From Streptomyces polyasparticus (GTDB lineage Bacteria; Actinomycetota; Actinomycetes; Streptomycetales; Streptomycetaceae), in contig NZ_JACTVJ010000012.1 of the NCBI RefSeq assembly GCF_014493765.1, positions 299,619-363,618 of the forward strand: a stretch of 64,000 bases of DNA, written 5' to 3'. Below the pieces are notes generated by a model. The model was not told where the DNA came from and did no database searches. It saw only the letters and a list, made by a program, of their open reading frames with translations. The translations under genes and the position numbers were made by a program. The stretch's first letter is position 1. Each line of letters begins with the position of its first letter. Below are positions 33,278-42,284 of the stretch, piece after piece.

Positions 33278-34567
33278 CTACTTCGCGGAGGCCGTGAGGT
33301 CCGCGCGGCGCGGGCCCGAGTACGTCTGCAGACGGGCCAGGGTCAGGCCGGTCAGGCGGGTGACCTCGCCGGTGTCCAGGGCGCCGCAGTCGAGGCCGCG
33401 AAGGAGGTAGCCGGCCAGGGCCTTGGCGGTGGCGGGCTCGTCCATGACGGCTCCGTCGACGTGGTTGGCGTATGCGGCAAGGCGCTTGGCGGCGGCCTCG
33501 AAGCCCTCGCGGTAGAAGGCGAAGACGGCGGCGTAACGGGTCGGGATGTGGCGCGGGTGCATGTCCCAGCCCTGGTAGTACGCGCGGGCCAGGGCGCGGC
33601 GGGTCAGGCCGTAGTGCAGCCGCCAGGCCTCGTGGACCTGCTCGGTGGTGCCGATGGGCAGCACGTTGGTCGAGCCGTCGGAGACGCGGACGCCGGTGCC
33701 GGCGGCGGCAACCTGCATGATGGCCTTCGCGTGGTCGGCGGCCGGGTGGTCGCTGGCCTGGTAGGCGGCGGAGACACCGAGGCAGGCGCTGTAGTCGAAG
33801 GTGCCGTAGTGCAGACCGGTCGCACGGCCCTCGGCGGCGTCGATCATCTTGGCGACCGTCGCGGTGCCGTCGGCGCCGAGGATGGACTGGCTGGTCTCGA
33901 TCTGGATCTCGAAGCCGATCCGGCCGGCGGCGAGGCCGCGGGTCTTCTCGAACTGCTCGACCAGGCGCACCATCGCAGTGACCTGCTCGGGGTAGGTGAC
34001 CTTCGGCAGCGTGAGGACCAGGCCCTCGGGCAGACCGCCGGCCTCCATCAGGCCGGTGAGGAAGACATCGAGGGTGCGGATGCCGCGGTCGCGGACCGGG
34101 GCCTCCATGCACTTCATGCGGATGCCCATGTACGGGGCCGCGGTGCCGTTCTTGTACGCGTCGGCGATCAGCTGCGCGGCACGCGCGGCGTCGGCGTCCT
34201 CGTCCTTGCCCTTGTAGCCGTCCTCGAAGTCGACCCGCAGGTCCTCGATGGGCTCGCGCTCCAGCTTGGCGCGCACGCGGTCGTACACGGGCACCGCGAG
34301 CACGTCGCTCAGGCCGAGCATCCTGGCGAAGGTCTCGGCGTCCGGCGCATGCTCGTCGAGGGAGGCGAGCGCCTGGTCGCCCCAGGACCGTATGGTGTCG
34401 GCCTGGAAGACCTCACCGGGTACGTAGACGGTGTGCACGGGCTGGCGGGTGCCGGGGTCTCCGGGGTAGCGCCGCTCGAGCTCGGCGTCGACCGGGGCGA
34501 GGGAAGCGCTGATCTCCTCGCTGAACGCACCCGCGAGGCTCGTCGCCACCGTCTCTTGCTGACCCAT
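33278..34567 (-). CDS. HpcH/HpaI aldolase/citrate lyase-like protein (DUF6986 type)
   Basis: A 429-residue PEP-mutase-fold TIM-barrel protein. LRVDFEDGYKGK carries an acidic metal ligand, GFEIQIETSQSILG a second, and LHYGTFDYSACLG the following barrel strand. It is longer than typical HpcH aldolases (about 260-300) and matches the Streptomyces family I recall as DUF6986, whose reaction is undefined. ATG 34567 follows GGAGG by 8 bases. A short inverted repeat TTCCG-n5-CGGAA at 34592-34606 lies upstream and may be an operator. Confidence 0.8.
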   Translation of the reverse strand: MGQQETVATSLAGAFSEEISASLAPVDAELERRYPGDPGTRQPVHTVYVPGEVFQADTIRSWGDQALASLDEHAPDAETFARMLGLSDVLAVPVYDRVRAKLEREPIEDLRVDFEDGYKGKDEDADAARAAQLIADAYKNGTAAPYMGIRMKCMEAPVRDRGIRTLDVFLTGLMEAGGLPEGLVLTLPKVTYPEQVTAMVRLVEQFEKTRGLAAGRIGFEIQIETSQSILGADGTATVAKMIDAAEGRATGLHYGTFDYSACLGVSAAYQASDHPAADHAKAIMQVAAAGTGVRVSDGSTNVLPIGTTEQVHEAWRLHYGLTRRALARAYYQGWDMHPRHIPTRYAAVFAFYREGFEAAAKRLAAYANHVDGAVMDEPATAKALAGYLLRGLDCGALDTGEVTRLTGLTLARLQTYSGPRRADLTASAK

Positions 34568-34887
34568 TCCCGCACCCTCCGACTCACTGTTTTCCGCTTC
34601 ACGGAATCAACAATCCGTATAGCGAAGTTATCCGGCGACCTTCCCGCTGGTCAACACCCACTTCGGTCAGGGACGCCCTCCCTCCGCGTGTCCTTCGCCC
34701 ACGACGGGCACCCTGTGCCCGTGCACCCCATCCTCACCGCACCGGCGGAACCCCGCGTCCCGGCCGACGCCGTCGCCCAGCCCACGCTCACCCGCAGAAC
34801 CGGCCTCAAGTCCGCCCTGGTGGCCGCGCCGGCCGTGCCCTTGGGGGTTTCCGTCACTGCCCACGCCACCGAGAAGGAAGGCGATCC
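34568..34887. other. intergenic region with an out-of-frame Tat-like leader
   Basis: The left part holds the aldolase promoter and the TTCCG/CGGAA inverted repeat (34592-34606). The right part (about 34721-34890) encodes, in a different frame from the EEP gene, a sequence with TLTRRTGLKSALVAAPAVP and a following AHA, which looks like a twin-arginine signal peptide. See the matching finding. Confidence 0.5.
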
Positions 34888-35661
34888 GTGCTCGATGTCA
34901 TGTCGTTCAATCTCCGCTACGCCGGCGACACACGCCCCAACAGCTGGGCCGAGCGCCGCCTCGCCACGGCGGAGCTCCTGCGCCGCACCGCGCCGACGGT
35001 CATCGGCACCCAGGAAGGCCTGTACCAGCAGCTCCGCGACATCGAGGCGGACCAGGGCGGCCGCTACGCCTGGATCGGCACCGGCCGCTCGGGCGGCAGC
35101 CGCGGCGAGTTCATGGCGGTGTTCTACGACACCAGGCGACTGGCCCCGCTGGAGTACGAGCACTACTGGCTGTCCGACACCCCGGAAGTCATCGGCTCCA
35201 ACACCTGGGGCGGCAGCTCGATCCGGATGGTGACCTGGGTCCGGCTCCGGGATCTGCGCACCGGCGGCCAGTTCTATCTCGTCAACACGCACCTGGACGT
35301 GTCGAGCCGTACGGCACGTATCCGATCCACTGACCTCATCCTGCGCAGGATGAACGGTCTCGACCCCGCGCTGCCGGTGGTGCTGACGGGCGACTTCAAC
35401 GTGCCCGCGCACGCGGACCCGGTCTACGACACGCTGACCGGCGCCGGACTCGTCGACACCTGGGACGCGGCCGAGGTGCGCAGCCCGCAGTACGCCACCT
35501 TCCACGGTTACGGGCCGCTCGTGCCCGACGGCGACCGGATCGACTGGATCCTGACCACGACAGGGGTACGGACGCACTCCGCGGCGATCAGCACCTTTGC
35601 CCTGGACGGCCAGTTCCCCAGCGATCATCTGCCGGTGCAGGCCTCGCTGACGCTCGGCTGA
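34888..35661 (+). CDS. endonuclease/exonuclease/phosphatase (EEP) family hydrolase
   Basis: 257 residues. EEP-fold motifs: VMSFNLRYAG at the N-terminus, the metal glutamate in IGTQEGLYQQ, LVNTHLDVSS, VVLTGDFNVPA, and GDRIDWIL with the terminal SDHLPVQASL (catalytic His/Asp). The fold hydrolyses phosphodiesters or phosphomonoesters; the substrate is unknown. GTG 34888 follows GAAGGAAG. As annotated it lacks a signal peptide, yet a Tat-like leader lies directly upstream in another frame, so the native protein may be secreted and this copy frameshifted. Confidence 0.85.
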   Translation: MLDVMSFNLRYAGDTRPNSWAERRLATAELLRRTAPTVIGTQEGLYQQLRDIEADQGGRYAWIGTGRSGGSRGEFMAVFYDTRRLAPLEYEHYWLSDTPEVIGSNTWGGSSIRMVTWVRLRDLRTGGQFYLVNTHLDVSSRTARIRSTDLILRRMNGLDPALPVVLTGDFNVPAHADPVYDTLTGAGLVDTWDAAEVRSPQYATFHGYGPLVPDGDRIDWILTTTGVRTHSAAISTFALDGQFPSDHLPVQASLTLG

Positions 35662-35710
35662 GAGCCCGCTCCTGGTCCTCGCTGTCAGTGCCCCGACGGA
35701 TCCTGTGCGG

Positions 35711-36175
35711 ATGGCTCAATTGCTGGAAGACGTGCACACGAGTGCGCACTGGATCGCTGCCGCTCTCGGCAGTTCGGGATATCGGGCGGACTTCTCCCCT
35801 GCGAGTCTGCGGAAAGTCGAGCGCTTCATGACAGAGCACAGCGACTCCGGCGCAGGGGTGCCCGGGGGCCTTCTGGCCTCCGGCCTTGGAGCCCGCCTGT
35901 TCGGCTTGGGCTGTTACGTCGGAGAGACGATCCGGTCCGGCGTCGGGGGCGTCTGGGAGACGAACGACGCCGATCCGCAGGGCGAGTTGTACGTCGCGCT
36001 CCGGCTCTCCTCCGGCGCGGTCGTCCGGCCGGTGCAGCGCGTGGTGAAACGGTTTCGGAACGGACCCGAGGAAAGCCTCGTCGCGTACGCGAACTTCGTA
36101 GTGCTGGAGGTGCCGGCGCCTGCGCAGCCACAGGTGGGGCGGAGACCTCGTTGGGGAGCATGCGGGCGTCGGTGA
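35711..36175 (+). CDS. hypothetical protein, ~154 residues
   Basis: I do not recognise the family with certainty. The protein is soluble, with a helical N-terminus (LLEDVHTSAHWIAAAL), a Gly-rich centre GARLFGLGCYVGETIRSGVG and a beta-rich C-terminal part. The phrase YVGETI with a following ELYVALRL recalls small conserved Streptomyces domains of unknown function. GTG 35705 is an alternative start. The stop is 3 bases before the NUDIX gene, so the two are co-transcribed. Confidence 0.6.
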   Translation: MAQLLEDVHTSAHWIAAALGSSGYRADFSPASLRKVERFMTEHSDSGAGVPGGLLASGLGARLFGLGCYVGETIRSGVGGVWETNDADPQGELYVALRLSSGAVVRPVQRVVKRFRNGPEESLVAYANFVVLEVPAPAQPQVGRRPRWGACGRR

Positions 36176-36178
36176 GGG

Positions 36179-36844
36179 ATGTCAGTGGAGCGCCGTAGCC
36201 TCCGGGTGGTGACTCGCCAACCGATCGAGCAACATGCCCTCCACGCGGCGATGCAGGAGTCGCAGCATGCCCTTTGTGTGGATGACGATGCGTCGGCCAT
36301 GCTGGCGCGCCCCGACGCACAGCGTGACGGACCGCTGGCGGCCGAGGTCTGGGTGTTCGACGCGGAGTTGTCGCACATCCTGATGGTCGATCACCGCTGG
36401 CGGGGGTGGGTTCCGCCGGGCGGCAAGGTCGAGCCCGGGGAAACTCAGCGCATGGCGGCCCTGCGAGAGGTGTTCGAGGAGACCGGTGTCCAAGTGGATC
36501 TGCTTGAGCGGCCGGCAGCGGTCACGGTCCGGTCCTATCGCTCCGGCTGGTCAGCCACCTTGGGCATCTCGTTCATGGCCGTCGCCGACCGGCGGACGCC
36601 CTTGATGCCCGAGGAAGGGCAGGCCGTCGCCTGGCTGCCGCTGGACGAGCCATGGCAGGGCTGGTTCGCGCGGGACCGCCGGCGGATGCGGCAGTGCGCG
36701 GCCTGGATCTCCGAGCACGCGAACGGGCCCCGCACCCTGAAGCAGAGTGCGGGGCCCGTCACCGAAGATGCTCAGCCCTTGCGGGTCTCGATCTCGGAGG
36801 TCAGCTGCGGGACGACCTCGAAGAGGTCGCCGACCACGCCGTAG
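36179..36844 (+). CDS. NUDIX hydrolase with C-terminal run-on into a terminator
   Basis: 221 residues. The NUDIX domain (about 55-180) has box [20 protein letters not shown] continuing EETGV, complete for catalysis. The substrate is likely a nucleotide or capped compound. The last ~35 residues are encoded by the etf terminator hairpin and by the antisense of etfA, overlapping etfA by 73 bases, which suggests a lost stop codon and an unnatural tail. It is co-transcribed with the preceding small gene. Confidence 0.8.
   Translation: MSVERRSLRVVTRQPIEQHALHAAMQESQHALCVDDDASAMLARPDAQRDGPLAAEVWVFDAELSHILMVDHRWRGWVPPGGKVEPGETQRMAALREVFEETGVQVDLLERPAAVTVRSYRSGWSATLGISFMAVADRRTPLMPEEGQAVAWLPLDEPWQGWFARDRRRMRQCAAWISEHANGPRTLKQSAGPVTEDAQPLRVSISEVSCGTTSKRSPTTP
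36723..36759 (-). terminator. terminator hairpin of the etfBA operon
   Basis: A perfect 13-bp stem (ACGGGCCCCGCAC and complement) with an 11-base loop lies 12 bases beyond the etfA stop. It sits inside the 3' coding end of the convergent NUDIX gene. Confidence 0.8.
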
Positions 36845-37734
36845 TCGACCAGGTCGAAGATCGGGGCCTCGGCGTCCTTGTTGACGGCCACGATGGTCTT
36901 CGAGGTCTGCATACCGGCGCGGTGCTGGATGGCGCCGGAGATGCCGTTGGCGATGTACAGCTGCGGCGAGACCGACTTACCGGTCTGGCCGACCTGGTTG
37001 GAGTGCGGGTACCAGCCGGCGTCCACCGCGGCACGCGAGGCACCGACGGCCGCGCCGAGCGAGTCGGCCAGCTTCTCGATGATCGCGAAGTTCTCGGCGC
37101 CGTTGACGCCACGGCCGCCGGAGACCACGATCGCGGCCTCGGTCAGCTCGGGGCGGCCGGTGGACTCGCGCGGGGTGCGCGAGACGACCTTGGTGCCGGT
37201 GGCACCCGCCGAGAAGGAGACGGACAGGGCCTCGACCGCGCCGGAGGCCGGAGCGGCCTCCACGGCGGCCGAGTTCGGCTTGACCGTGATGACCGGGGTG
37301 CCCTTGGAGACACGGGACTTGGTGGTGAAGGAAGCGGCGAACGCGGACTGCGTCGCGACCGGACCCTCGTCGCCGGCCTCGAGGTCGACGGCATCGGTGA
37401 TGATGCCGGAGCCGATACGGACCGCGAGGCGGGCCGCGATCTCCTTGCCCTCGGCGGAGGACGGGACGAGCACGGCGACCGGCGATACGGCCTCGTGCGC
37501 GGCCTGCAGCGCGTCCACCTTCGGTACGACGAGGTAGTCCGCGAACTCCGGGGCGTCCGCGGTCAGTACACGGGTCGCACCGTGCTCGGCGAGCGCGGCG
37601 GCGGTGTCCGCGGCGCCGTTGCCGAGCGCGACAGCGACGGGCTCGCCGATGCGGCGGGCCAGGGTCAGCAGCTCCAGGGTGGGCTTGCGGACGGCACCGT
37701 CGACGTGGTCGACGTAGACGAGAACTTCAGCCAT
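36772..37734 (-). CDS. etfA: electron transfer flavoprotein alpha subunit
   Basis: 320 residues. The N-terminal ETF domain starts [13 protein letters not shown]. The C-terminal FAD-binding domain has [14 protein letters not shown] and [20 protein letters not shown], followed by [17 protein letters not shown] and IVAVNKD, the standard FAD contacts. It passes electrons from acyl-CoA and related dehydrogenases to the quinone pool. It is the second gene of etfBA, 76 bases after etfB. ATG 37734 is the family start. Confidence 0.97.
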   Translation of the reverse strand: MAEVLVYVDHVDGAVRKPTLELLTLARRIGEPVAVALGNGAADTAAALAEHGATRVLTADAPEFADYLVVPKVDALQAAHEAVSPVAVLVPSSAEGKEIAARLAVRIGSGIITDAVDLEAGDEGPVATQSAFAASFTTKSRVSKGTPVITVKPNSAAVEAAPASGAVEALSVSFSAGATGTKVVSRTPRESTGRPELTEAAIVVSGGRGVNGAENFAIIEKLADSLGAAVGASRAAVDAGWYPHSNQVGQTGKSVSPQLYIANGISGAIQHRAGMQTSKTIVAVNKDAEAPIFDLVDYGVVGDLFEVVPQLTSEIETRKG

Positions 37735-37810
37735 GGGACTTCTTCTCTCCTGCAAGTACGAAGCTTTTGGGGGCGGTTACCGGGCTCTGCGAGCCATGGC
37801 CACGTAGGGC

Positions 37811-38596
37811 CTAGATGAACTTCTGGCTCGCGAGGAACTCGGCCAGCTGCTTGCCGCCCTCGCCCTCGTCCTTCACGATCGTGCCGGCGGTGCGGGCCGG
37901 ACGCTCGGCCGCGGAGTCGACCTTGGTCCAGGCACCCTCGAGACCGACCTCGTCGGCGTCGATGTCGAGGTCGTCCAGCTCGAGCGCCTCGACCGGCTTC
38001 TTCTTGGCGGCCATGATCCCCTTGAAGGAGGGGTAACGGGCCTCGCCCGACTGGTCGGTGACCGACACGACGGCCGGCAGGGCGGCCTCGAGCTGCTCGG
38101 AGGCGGTGTCGCCGTCACGGCGGCCCTTGACGGTGCCGTCCTCGACCGAGACCTCGGACAGCAGCGTGACCTGCGGGACGTTCAGGCGCTCGGCCAGGAT
38201 CGCCGGCAGGACACCCATGGTGCCGTCGGTGGAGGCCATACCGCAGATGACCAGGTCGTAACCGGTCTTCTCGATGGCCTTGGCGAGCACGAGCGAGGTG
38301 CCCATGACGTCGGTGCCGTGCAGATCGTCGTCCTCGACGTGAACGGCCTTGTCGGCGCCCATCGACAGCGCCTTGCGCAGCGCGTCCTTGGCGTCCTCGG
38401 GGCCGACGGTGAGCACGGTGATCTCGGCATCGTCCGCCTCTTCGGCGATCTGGAGCGCCTGCTCCACCGCGTACTCGTCGAGCTCCGAAAGCAGGCCGTC
38501 GACGTCGTCGCGGTCGACGGTCAGGTCATCGGCGAAGTGCCGGTCGCCGGTGGCGTCGGGCACGTACTTAACACAGACAACGATCCTCAAGCTCAC
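37811..38596 (-). CDS. etfB: electron transfer flavoprotein beta subunit
   Basis: 261 residues. It begins MSLRIVVCVKYVPDATGDRH and contains SELDEYAVEQALQI and the AMP-site region GMASTDGTMGVLPAILAERL, the ETF-beta signature region. It pairs with EtfA to accept electrons in beta-oxidation. GTG 38596 follows AGGAG by 8 bases; upstream codons are excluded. An ACTAGT-centred imperfect palindrome at about 38710-38725 could be a regulator site. Confidence 0.97.
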   Translation of the reverse strand: MSLRIVVCVKYVPDATGDRHFADDLTVDRDDVDGLLSELDEYAVEQALQIAEEADDAEITVLTVGPEDAKDALRKALSMGADKAVHVEDDDLHGTDVMGTSLVLAKAIEKTGYDLVICGMASTDGTMGVLPAILAERLNVPQVTLLSEVSVEDGTVKGRRDGDTASEQLEAALPAVVSVTDQSGEARYPSFKGIMAAKKKPVEALELDDLDIDADEVGLEGAWTKVDSAAERPARTAGTIVKDEGEGGKQLAEFLASQKFI

Positions 38597-39018
38597 GCCG
38601 GCTCTCCTACTGCATCGTCTTGACTGGGCTGGCTGCTGCCTCGTACCAGGCAGCATAGGCGCCTGGAGCGGCGAATCCCGGACGGGGCGGCCCGCGCTCC
38701 GCTCGGAATGTTACTAGTCAGTACACCTTGCACTTACCCGCTGAGCAAGCGCTTGGAACTGTGACCTTCCCAACGGTGGCACAGAGTGTCAATGCAGGTG
38801 GCGCGAGTGCGGCACCCAGGGACGTGAGTCGCCACACACCTGGGCCGACACCTCCGTGACCGGCCCGGACGAGGACCGCGCGGTGAGCGCGCGCAGGTCG
38901 TTACAAACCCTTAGGAAGGCGGCAATACGCCGCAATTAACTTCGAATGGTCGGATACCGGACGGATCGCGAGTCCGGGCTTTCCGGCGCGCCAGCCCCAC
39001 CTCCCGAAGGAGCCCTCC
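38597..39018. other. intergenic region upstream of etfB and the secreted protein gene
   Basis: About 420 bases separate two divergent genes. I see an imperfect palindrome TTACT-AGTCA at 38711-38720, similar in style to TetR operators of actinobacterial fatty-acid genes, and a minus-strand TTGACA hexamer at 38787-38792 without a good -10. The plus-strand gene has GAAGGAG before its ATG. No gene or hairpin was found. Confidence 0.4.
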
Positions 39019-39606
39019 ATGCGTACCTACCTGCGCGCCGCGGTCGTCACTCTCGCCGCCTCCGCCACCCTCGGCGTCTGCGCCACGGGTGCACTCGCCG
39101 TCGGACACGACCACCCGGTGGCACCGCGGACCGGCACGGTCGCCCTCTCGGACGCGCACGGCAACGAGGTCAACCAGGTCCCGCAGGACGCGCGGCGCAC
39201 GTACGTGAAGACGGCGCACCTCAAGGGCGGAATGACGGCCGAGGTCCACCGGCTCACGGTCGAGGGCCGCTTCAAGGGCCACCAGGCCGACCTGTTCCTC
39301 GGGAACGTGCACCTCGGCACCATCACGGCCGTGGACATGCCCGAGCTGACGCTGAACGACGGCGTGCACGTGAAGCTGACGCCGCACGGGACGATCACTT
39401 CCTGGACCGACAAGCCGAGCAAGCCGGGCAAGCCCGCATCGAAGCCGGACAGGCCGTCCGGCGAGCCGGCGCAGAAGCCGCACAAGCCCCAGAGGCCCGG
39501 GAAGCCGCAGCCCCAGATCTGCCCGCCGGGCCCGGACACCGAGTCCGCTCGGCCCGATGCACTCCCCGGCACCGACACCAACGACACCGGTGCGCTGAGC
39601 GGCTGA
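39019..39606 (+). CDS. secreted hypothetical protein with Pro/Lys-rich tail
   Basis: 195 residues. The signal peptide (1-27, ending GALAV) is followed by a folded segment of about 100 residues rich in beta strands (LKGGMTAEVHRLTVEGRFKG), then a KPxKPGKP-type Pro/Lys-rich tail (about 133-170) and an acidic end. The tail may interact with the cell wall. The ATG follows GAAGGAG. No family is recognised. Confidence 0.75.
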   Translation: MRTYLRAAVVTLAASATLGVCATGALAVGHDHPVAPRTGTVALSDAHGNEVNQVPQDARRTYVKTAHLKGGMTAEVHRLTVEGRFKGHQADLFLGNVHLGTITAVDMPELTLNDGVHVKLTPHGTITSWTDKPSKPGKPASKPDRPSGEPAQKPHKPQRPGKPQPQICPPGPDTESARPDALPGTDTNDTGALSG

Positions 39607-39629
39607 ACGGGTCGTCGACCGGGCGGCCG

Positions 39630-40163
39630 TCAGACCTCGCGCAGCCCGTTGAACGCACCGCCGTGGTACAGCAGCGGGGCGCCCTCGCCCGAGGCGTCGC
39701 CGGCGACCACCTCGGCGACGATCAGGCGGTGGTCTCCGGCCGGGACGCGGGCCAGGATGCGGCACGTGAGCCAGGCCAGGACTCCGTCGAGGACCGGGAC
39801 GCCGTGCGGGCCTTCGTGCCAGGCGGTGGGCGCGCCGAAGCGGTCCGCGCCGCTGCGGGCGAAGCGCGCGGCCAGGTCGCGCTGATGCTCGCCGAGTATG
39901 TGCACGCCGATGTGCTCGGCGGTGGCGATCGCGGGCCAGCTGGACGAGCCGGTGCCGACGACGAAGGAGACCAGCGGCGGCTCGGCCGCGGCGGAGGTGA
40001 GCGAGGTGGCCGTGAACCCGACGGGCCGCTCCCCCTGCGCGGTGATCACCGCGACGCCGGCCGCGTGCCGCCGGAAGACCGCGCGCAGCAGCTCGGGCGA
40101 GCCCGGCTGCACGGGCGGTGTGCCCCGGGTGGACTGCGCGGGGACGGCGAACTCGATCGACAT
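39630..40163 (-). CDS. flavin reductase-like (FMN-binding split-barrel) protein
   Basis: 177 residues of the flavin reductase family. Motifs: LRAVFRRHAAGVAVITAQ, PVGFTATSLTSAAAEPPLVS (FMN-binding SxTS region) and the C-terminal DHRLIVAEVVAG. It supplies reduced flavin to a monooxygenase or is a pyridoxamine-oxidase-like reductase; no monooxygenase partner is adjacent. It lies 86 bases after the thioredoxin gene on the same strand. Confidence 0.88.
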   Translation of the reverse strand: MSIEFAVPAQSTRGTPPVQPGSPELLRAVFRRHAAGVAVITAQGERPVGFTATSLTSAAAEPPLVSFVVGTGSSSWPAIATAEHIGVHILGEHQRDLAARFARSGADRFGAPTAWHEGPHGVPVLDGVLAWLTCRILARVPAGDHRLIVAEVVAGDASGEGAPLLYHGGAFNGLREV

Positions 40164-40249
40164 GCCCTCAGGCTTTCGATACGTGCCCGATGCAGTCAAG
40201 TCGCCCCGGAGATCTGGGAGAAGCCTCACGCGGCGCTCGCCCGGGGCCG

Positions 40250-40570
40250 TCACACCGCCGCCCCGAGCGCGGCGATCACATCGGCCTTGCGCGGCTGGCC
40301 ACTGGCCCGCCGTACGACCCGGCCCCCGGCGTCGAGGACCAGCACGGTCGGCGTGCGGTCGATCTCCAGGCGGCGCATCAGCTCGAGATGGTCCTCGGCG
40401 TCGATCTCGATATGACCGACCCCTTCGACCATCGCGGCGACATCGGCGAGCACCCGCCGGGTCGCACGGCACGGCTGGCAGAACGCGCTGGAGAACTGAA
40501 CGAGCGTGGCCCGCTCCCCCAACTCGCTCCCCAACTCCTGCTCCGTGAGCGCCGTCGCGCCTGGCTGCAC
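40250..40570 (-). CDS. thioredoxin-fold protein with CQPC active site
   Basis: 106 residues. The thioredoxin fold has a CxxC site in FSSAFCQPCRATRRVL, where WCGPC is usual, and the cis-proline region DRTPTVLVLDAGG. It probably acts as a thiol-disulphide reductant in the cytoplasm, as no signal peptide is present. GTG 40570 follows AGGAG by 7 bases. Confidence 0.88.
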   Translation of the reverse strand: MQPGATALTEQELGSELGERATLVQFSSAFCQPCRATRRVLADVAAMVEGVGHIEIDAEDHLELMRRLEIDRTPTVLVLDAGGRVVRRASGQPRKADVIAALGAAV

Positions 40571-40849
40571 CGTGTTTCTCCTGCCGTCGTGAGGGCACTT
40601 CTCAAGGTGCAGCGCTCGTGGGACCGGAATGATTCCCGGCCCCGCGCAGCGCGCTCCGAAGGGTCTTTGCCGGTGTACGGCGAGAGTTCCGCTTGCGTAC
40701 GTGATGAGAATCTCTCGCCACCCGGGGCGTTCAGGGTGGCTGTTCGGGTCGGCATGGGGCACGATCTCGCCAAGCCCTGAAACCTACGGGCGCGTAACTT
40801 GGAGCCCGGGAGACCCCGTCCCAGGCCAACGGAAGGGTCTTCCTCACCC

Positions 40850-41578
40850 ATGGCAGAACTCGTCTACCGCCCGGTCATCGGTGCAGCACTGACCATGTTC
40901 AAGGCGCTGGATCTGAAGATCGACCTCAAGGGCGCGGAGCACATTCCGCGTACGGGTGGGGCTGTCCTGGTCAGCAACCACATCAGCTACATGGACTTCG
41001 TGTTCGCGGGGCTCGCGGCGCGCCCGCAGAAGCGTCTGGTGCGGTTCATGGCGAAGGACTCGGTGTTCCGCCACAAGATCTCCGGTCCGCTGATGCGCGG
41101 GATGAAGCACATTCCGGTCGACCGCTCGCGGGGAGAGCTGGCCTACGCGCACGCCCTGGACTCGCTGCGCAAGGGCGAGATCATCGGAGTGTTCCCCGAG
41201 GCGACGATCTCGACCTCGTTCACCCTGAAGAGCTTCAAGTCGGGTGCCGCGCGCATGGCGCAGGAGGCGGGCGTCCCGCTGATCCCGGTCGCGCTGTGGG
41301 GTACGCAGCGGGTGTGGACCAAGGGACGGCCGCGTAACTTCAAGCGTTCGCACATCCCCGTGACGATCCGCGTGGGCGAGCCGATCGAGGCCCCCAAGGA
41401 CCAGTTCGCCGGCGCGATCACCCGTCGGCTCAAGGATCGCGTCCAGGAGCTCCTCGAAGCGGCCCAGCGCGCATATCCCGTACGGCCCAAGGGCGCGGAC
41501 GACACCTGGTGGGTGCCCGCGCACCTCGGCGGCACGGCCCCAGCGCCCGCGCAGGCGCGCGAGGCCGAGGCCGGCTGA
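40850..41578 (+). CDS. 1-acyl-sn-glycerol-3-phosphate acyltransferase (PlsC family)
   Basis: A 242-residue membrane-associated acyltransferase of phospholipid synthesis. Catalytic NHISYMD (H-x4-D), substrate block FPEATIS and GAARMAQEAGVPLIPVAL are present. The C-terminal Pro/Ala-rich tail is disordered. ATG 40850 is the family start; the upstream GGAAGG is weak. It may use lysophosphatidic acid as acceptor. Confidence 0.9.
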   Translation: MAELVYRPVIGAALTMFKALDLKIDLKGAEHIPRTGGAVLVSNHISYMDFVFAGLAARPQKRLVRFMAKDSVFRHKISGPLMRGMKHIPVDRSRGELAYAHALDSLRKGEIIGVFPEATISTSFTLKSFKSGAARMAQEAGVPLIPVALWGTQRVWTKGRPRNFKRSHIPVTIRVGEPIEAPKDQFAGAITRRLKDRVQELLEAAQRAYPVRPKGADDTWWVPAHLGGTAPAPAQAREAEAG

Positions 41579-41589
41579 GACGCTTTCCG

Positions 41590-42276
41590 CTACTCCGGGG
41601 CTCGGACCGAGATCTGGGCCCCGGGGATGAACTTCTCCAGAAGTTCGGCCAGTTCGGCGCCCGCCGCTTCGAGGCCCGCGTGCTCGCCCATGCCCTCCAG
41701 GAGGAACAAGGCGTTCGTCGAGGTGTCGTCCAGGCAGGTGCGCGGGCCCTGGCGCCAGTTCCAGCGGCGGCAGGTCACGCCCTCGTCGTCACACCAGACG
41801 ACCTCGCCCGGCTCCGGGTGGTCCACGACCTGCTCGCCCGCGGCGACGGTCACGAAGTCCTCGGTGCCGGTCGCCCGGATCAGCCGCATTCCGCCCTGGA
41901 TACGGTCCAGGTCCTCGCCGCCGAGCGGGATCAGATGGGCCACGCTGATCGCGTTGTAGACATCGACGAGTGTGTTGATCCGGGGCAGCCCCGCCTCGCT
42001 GAGCGCCCTCTTGGCCAGCGCCTCCGCGGAGTTCCTGGTGCGGTTCGGCTTGGCGCCGAAGGCGGTGTAGACCGCGCGCCAGTCCACCATGTGCGGGTCC
42101 TCGTGCGGCGCGCGCCCGTCGAGGCGCTCGGCGAGCCGCCGCGTGGCCTCGTCGAGGAGCGCCGAACTCGCTTCCGTACTGGGCGTGTTGACGAGGCCGT
42201 ACGCCTCGATGGCGACGTGATGGAAGCCGGGCGCGAGCGCGCGGACATCGTCGGCGACGGTGAGCTGGACGGGCAT
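41590..42276 (-). CDS. B3/B4 tRNA-binding-domain protein
   Basis: A 228-residue stand-alone protein with the B3/B4 fold of phenylalanyl-tRNA synthetase beta subunits. Characteristic blocks: RAVYTAFGAKPNRTRNSAEAL, LPRINTLVDVYNAISVAHLIP and TCRRWNWRQGPRTCL. Relatives may act on mischarged tRNA; the role is not proven here. The start is 8 bases after the transglutaminase stop, so they form an operon. Confidence 0.8.
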   Translation of the reverse strand: MPVQLTVADDVRALAPGFHHVAIEAYGLVNTPSTEASSALLDEATRRLAERLDGRAPHEDPHMVDWRAVYTAFGAKPNRTRNSAEALAKRALSEAGLPRINTLVDVYNAISVAHLIPLGGEDLDRIQGGMRLIRATGTEDFVTVAAGEQVVDHPEPGEVVWCDDEGVTCRRWNWRQGPRTCLDDTSTNALFLLEGMGEHAGLEAAGAELAELLEKFIPGAQISVRAPE

Positions 42277-42284
42277 GGCCTGCC

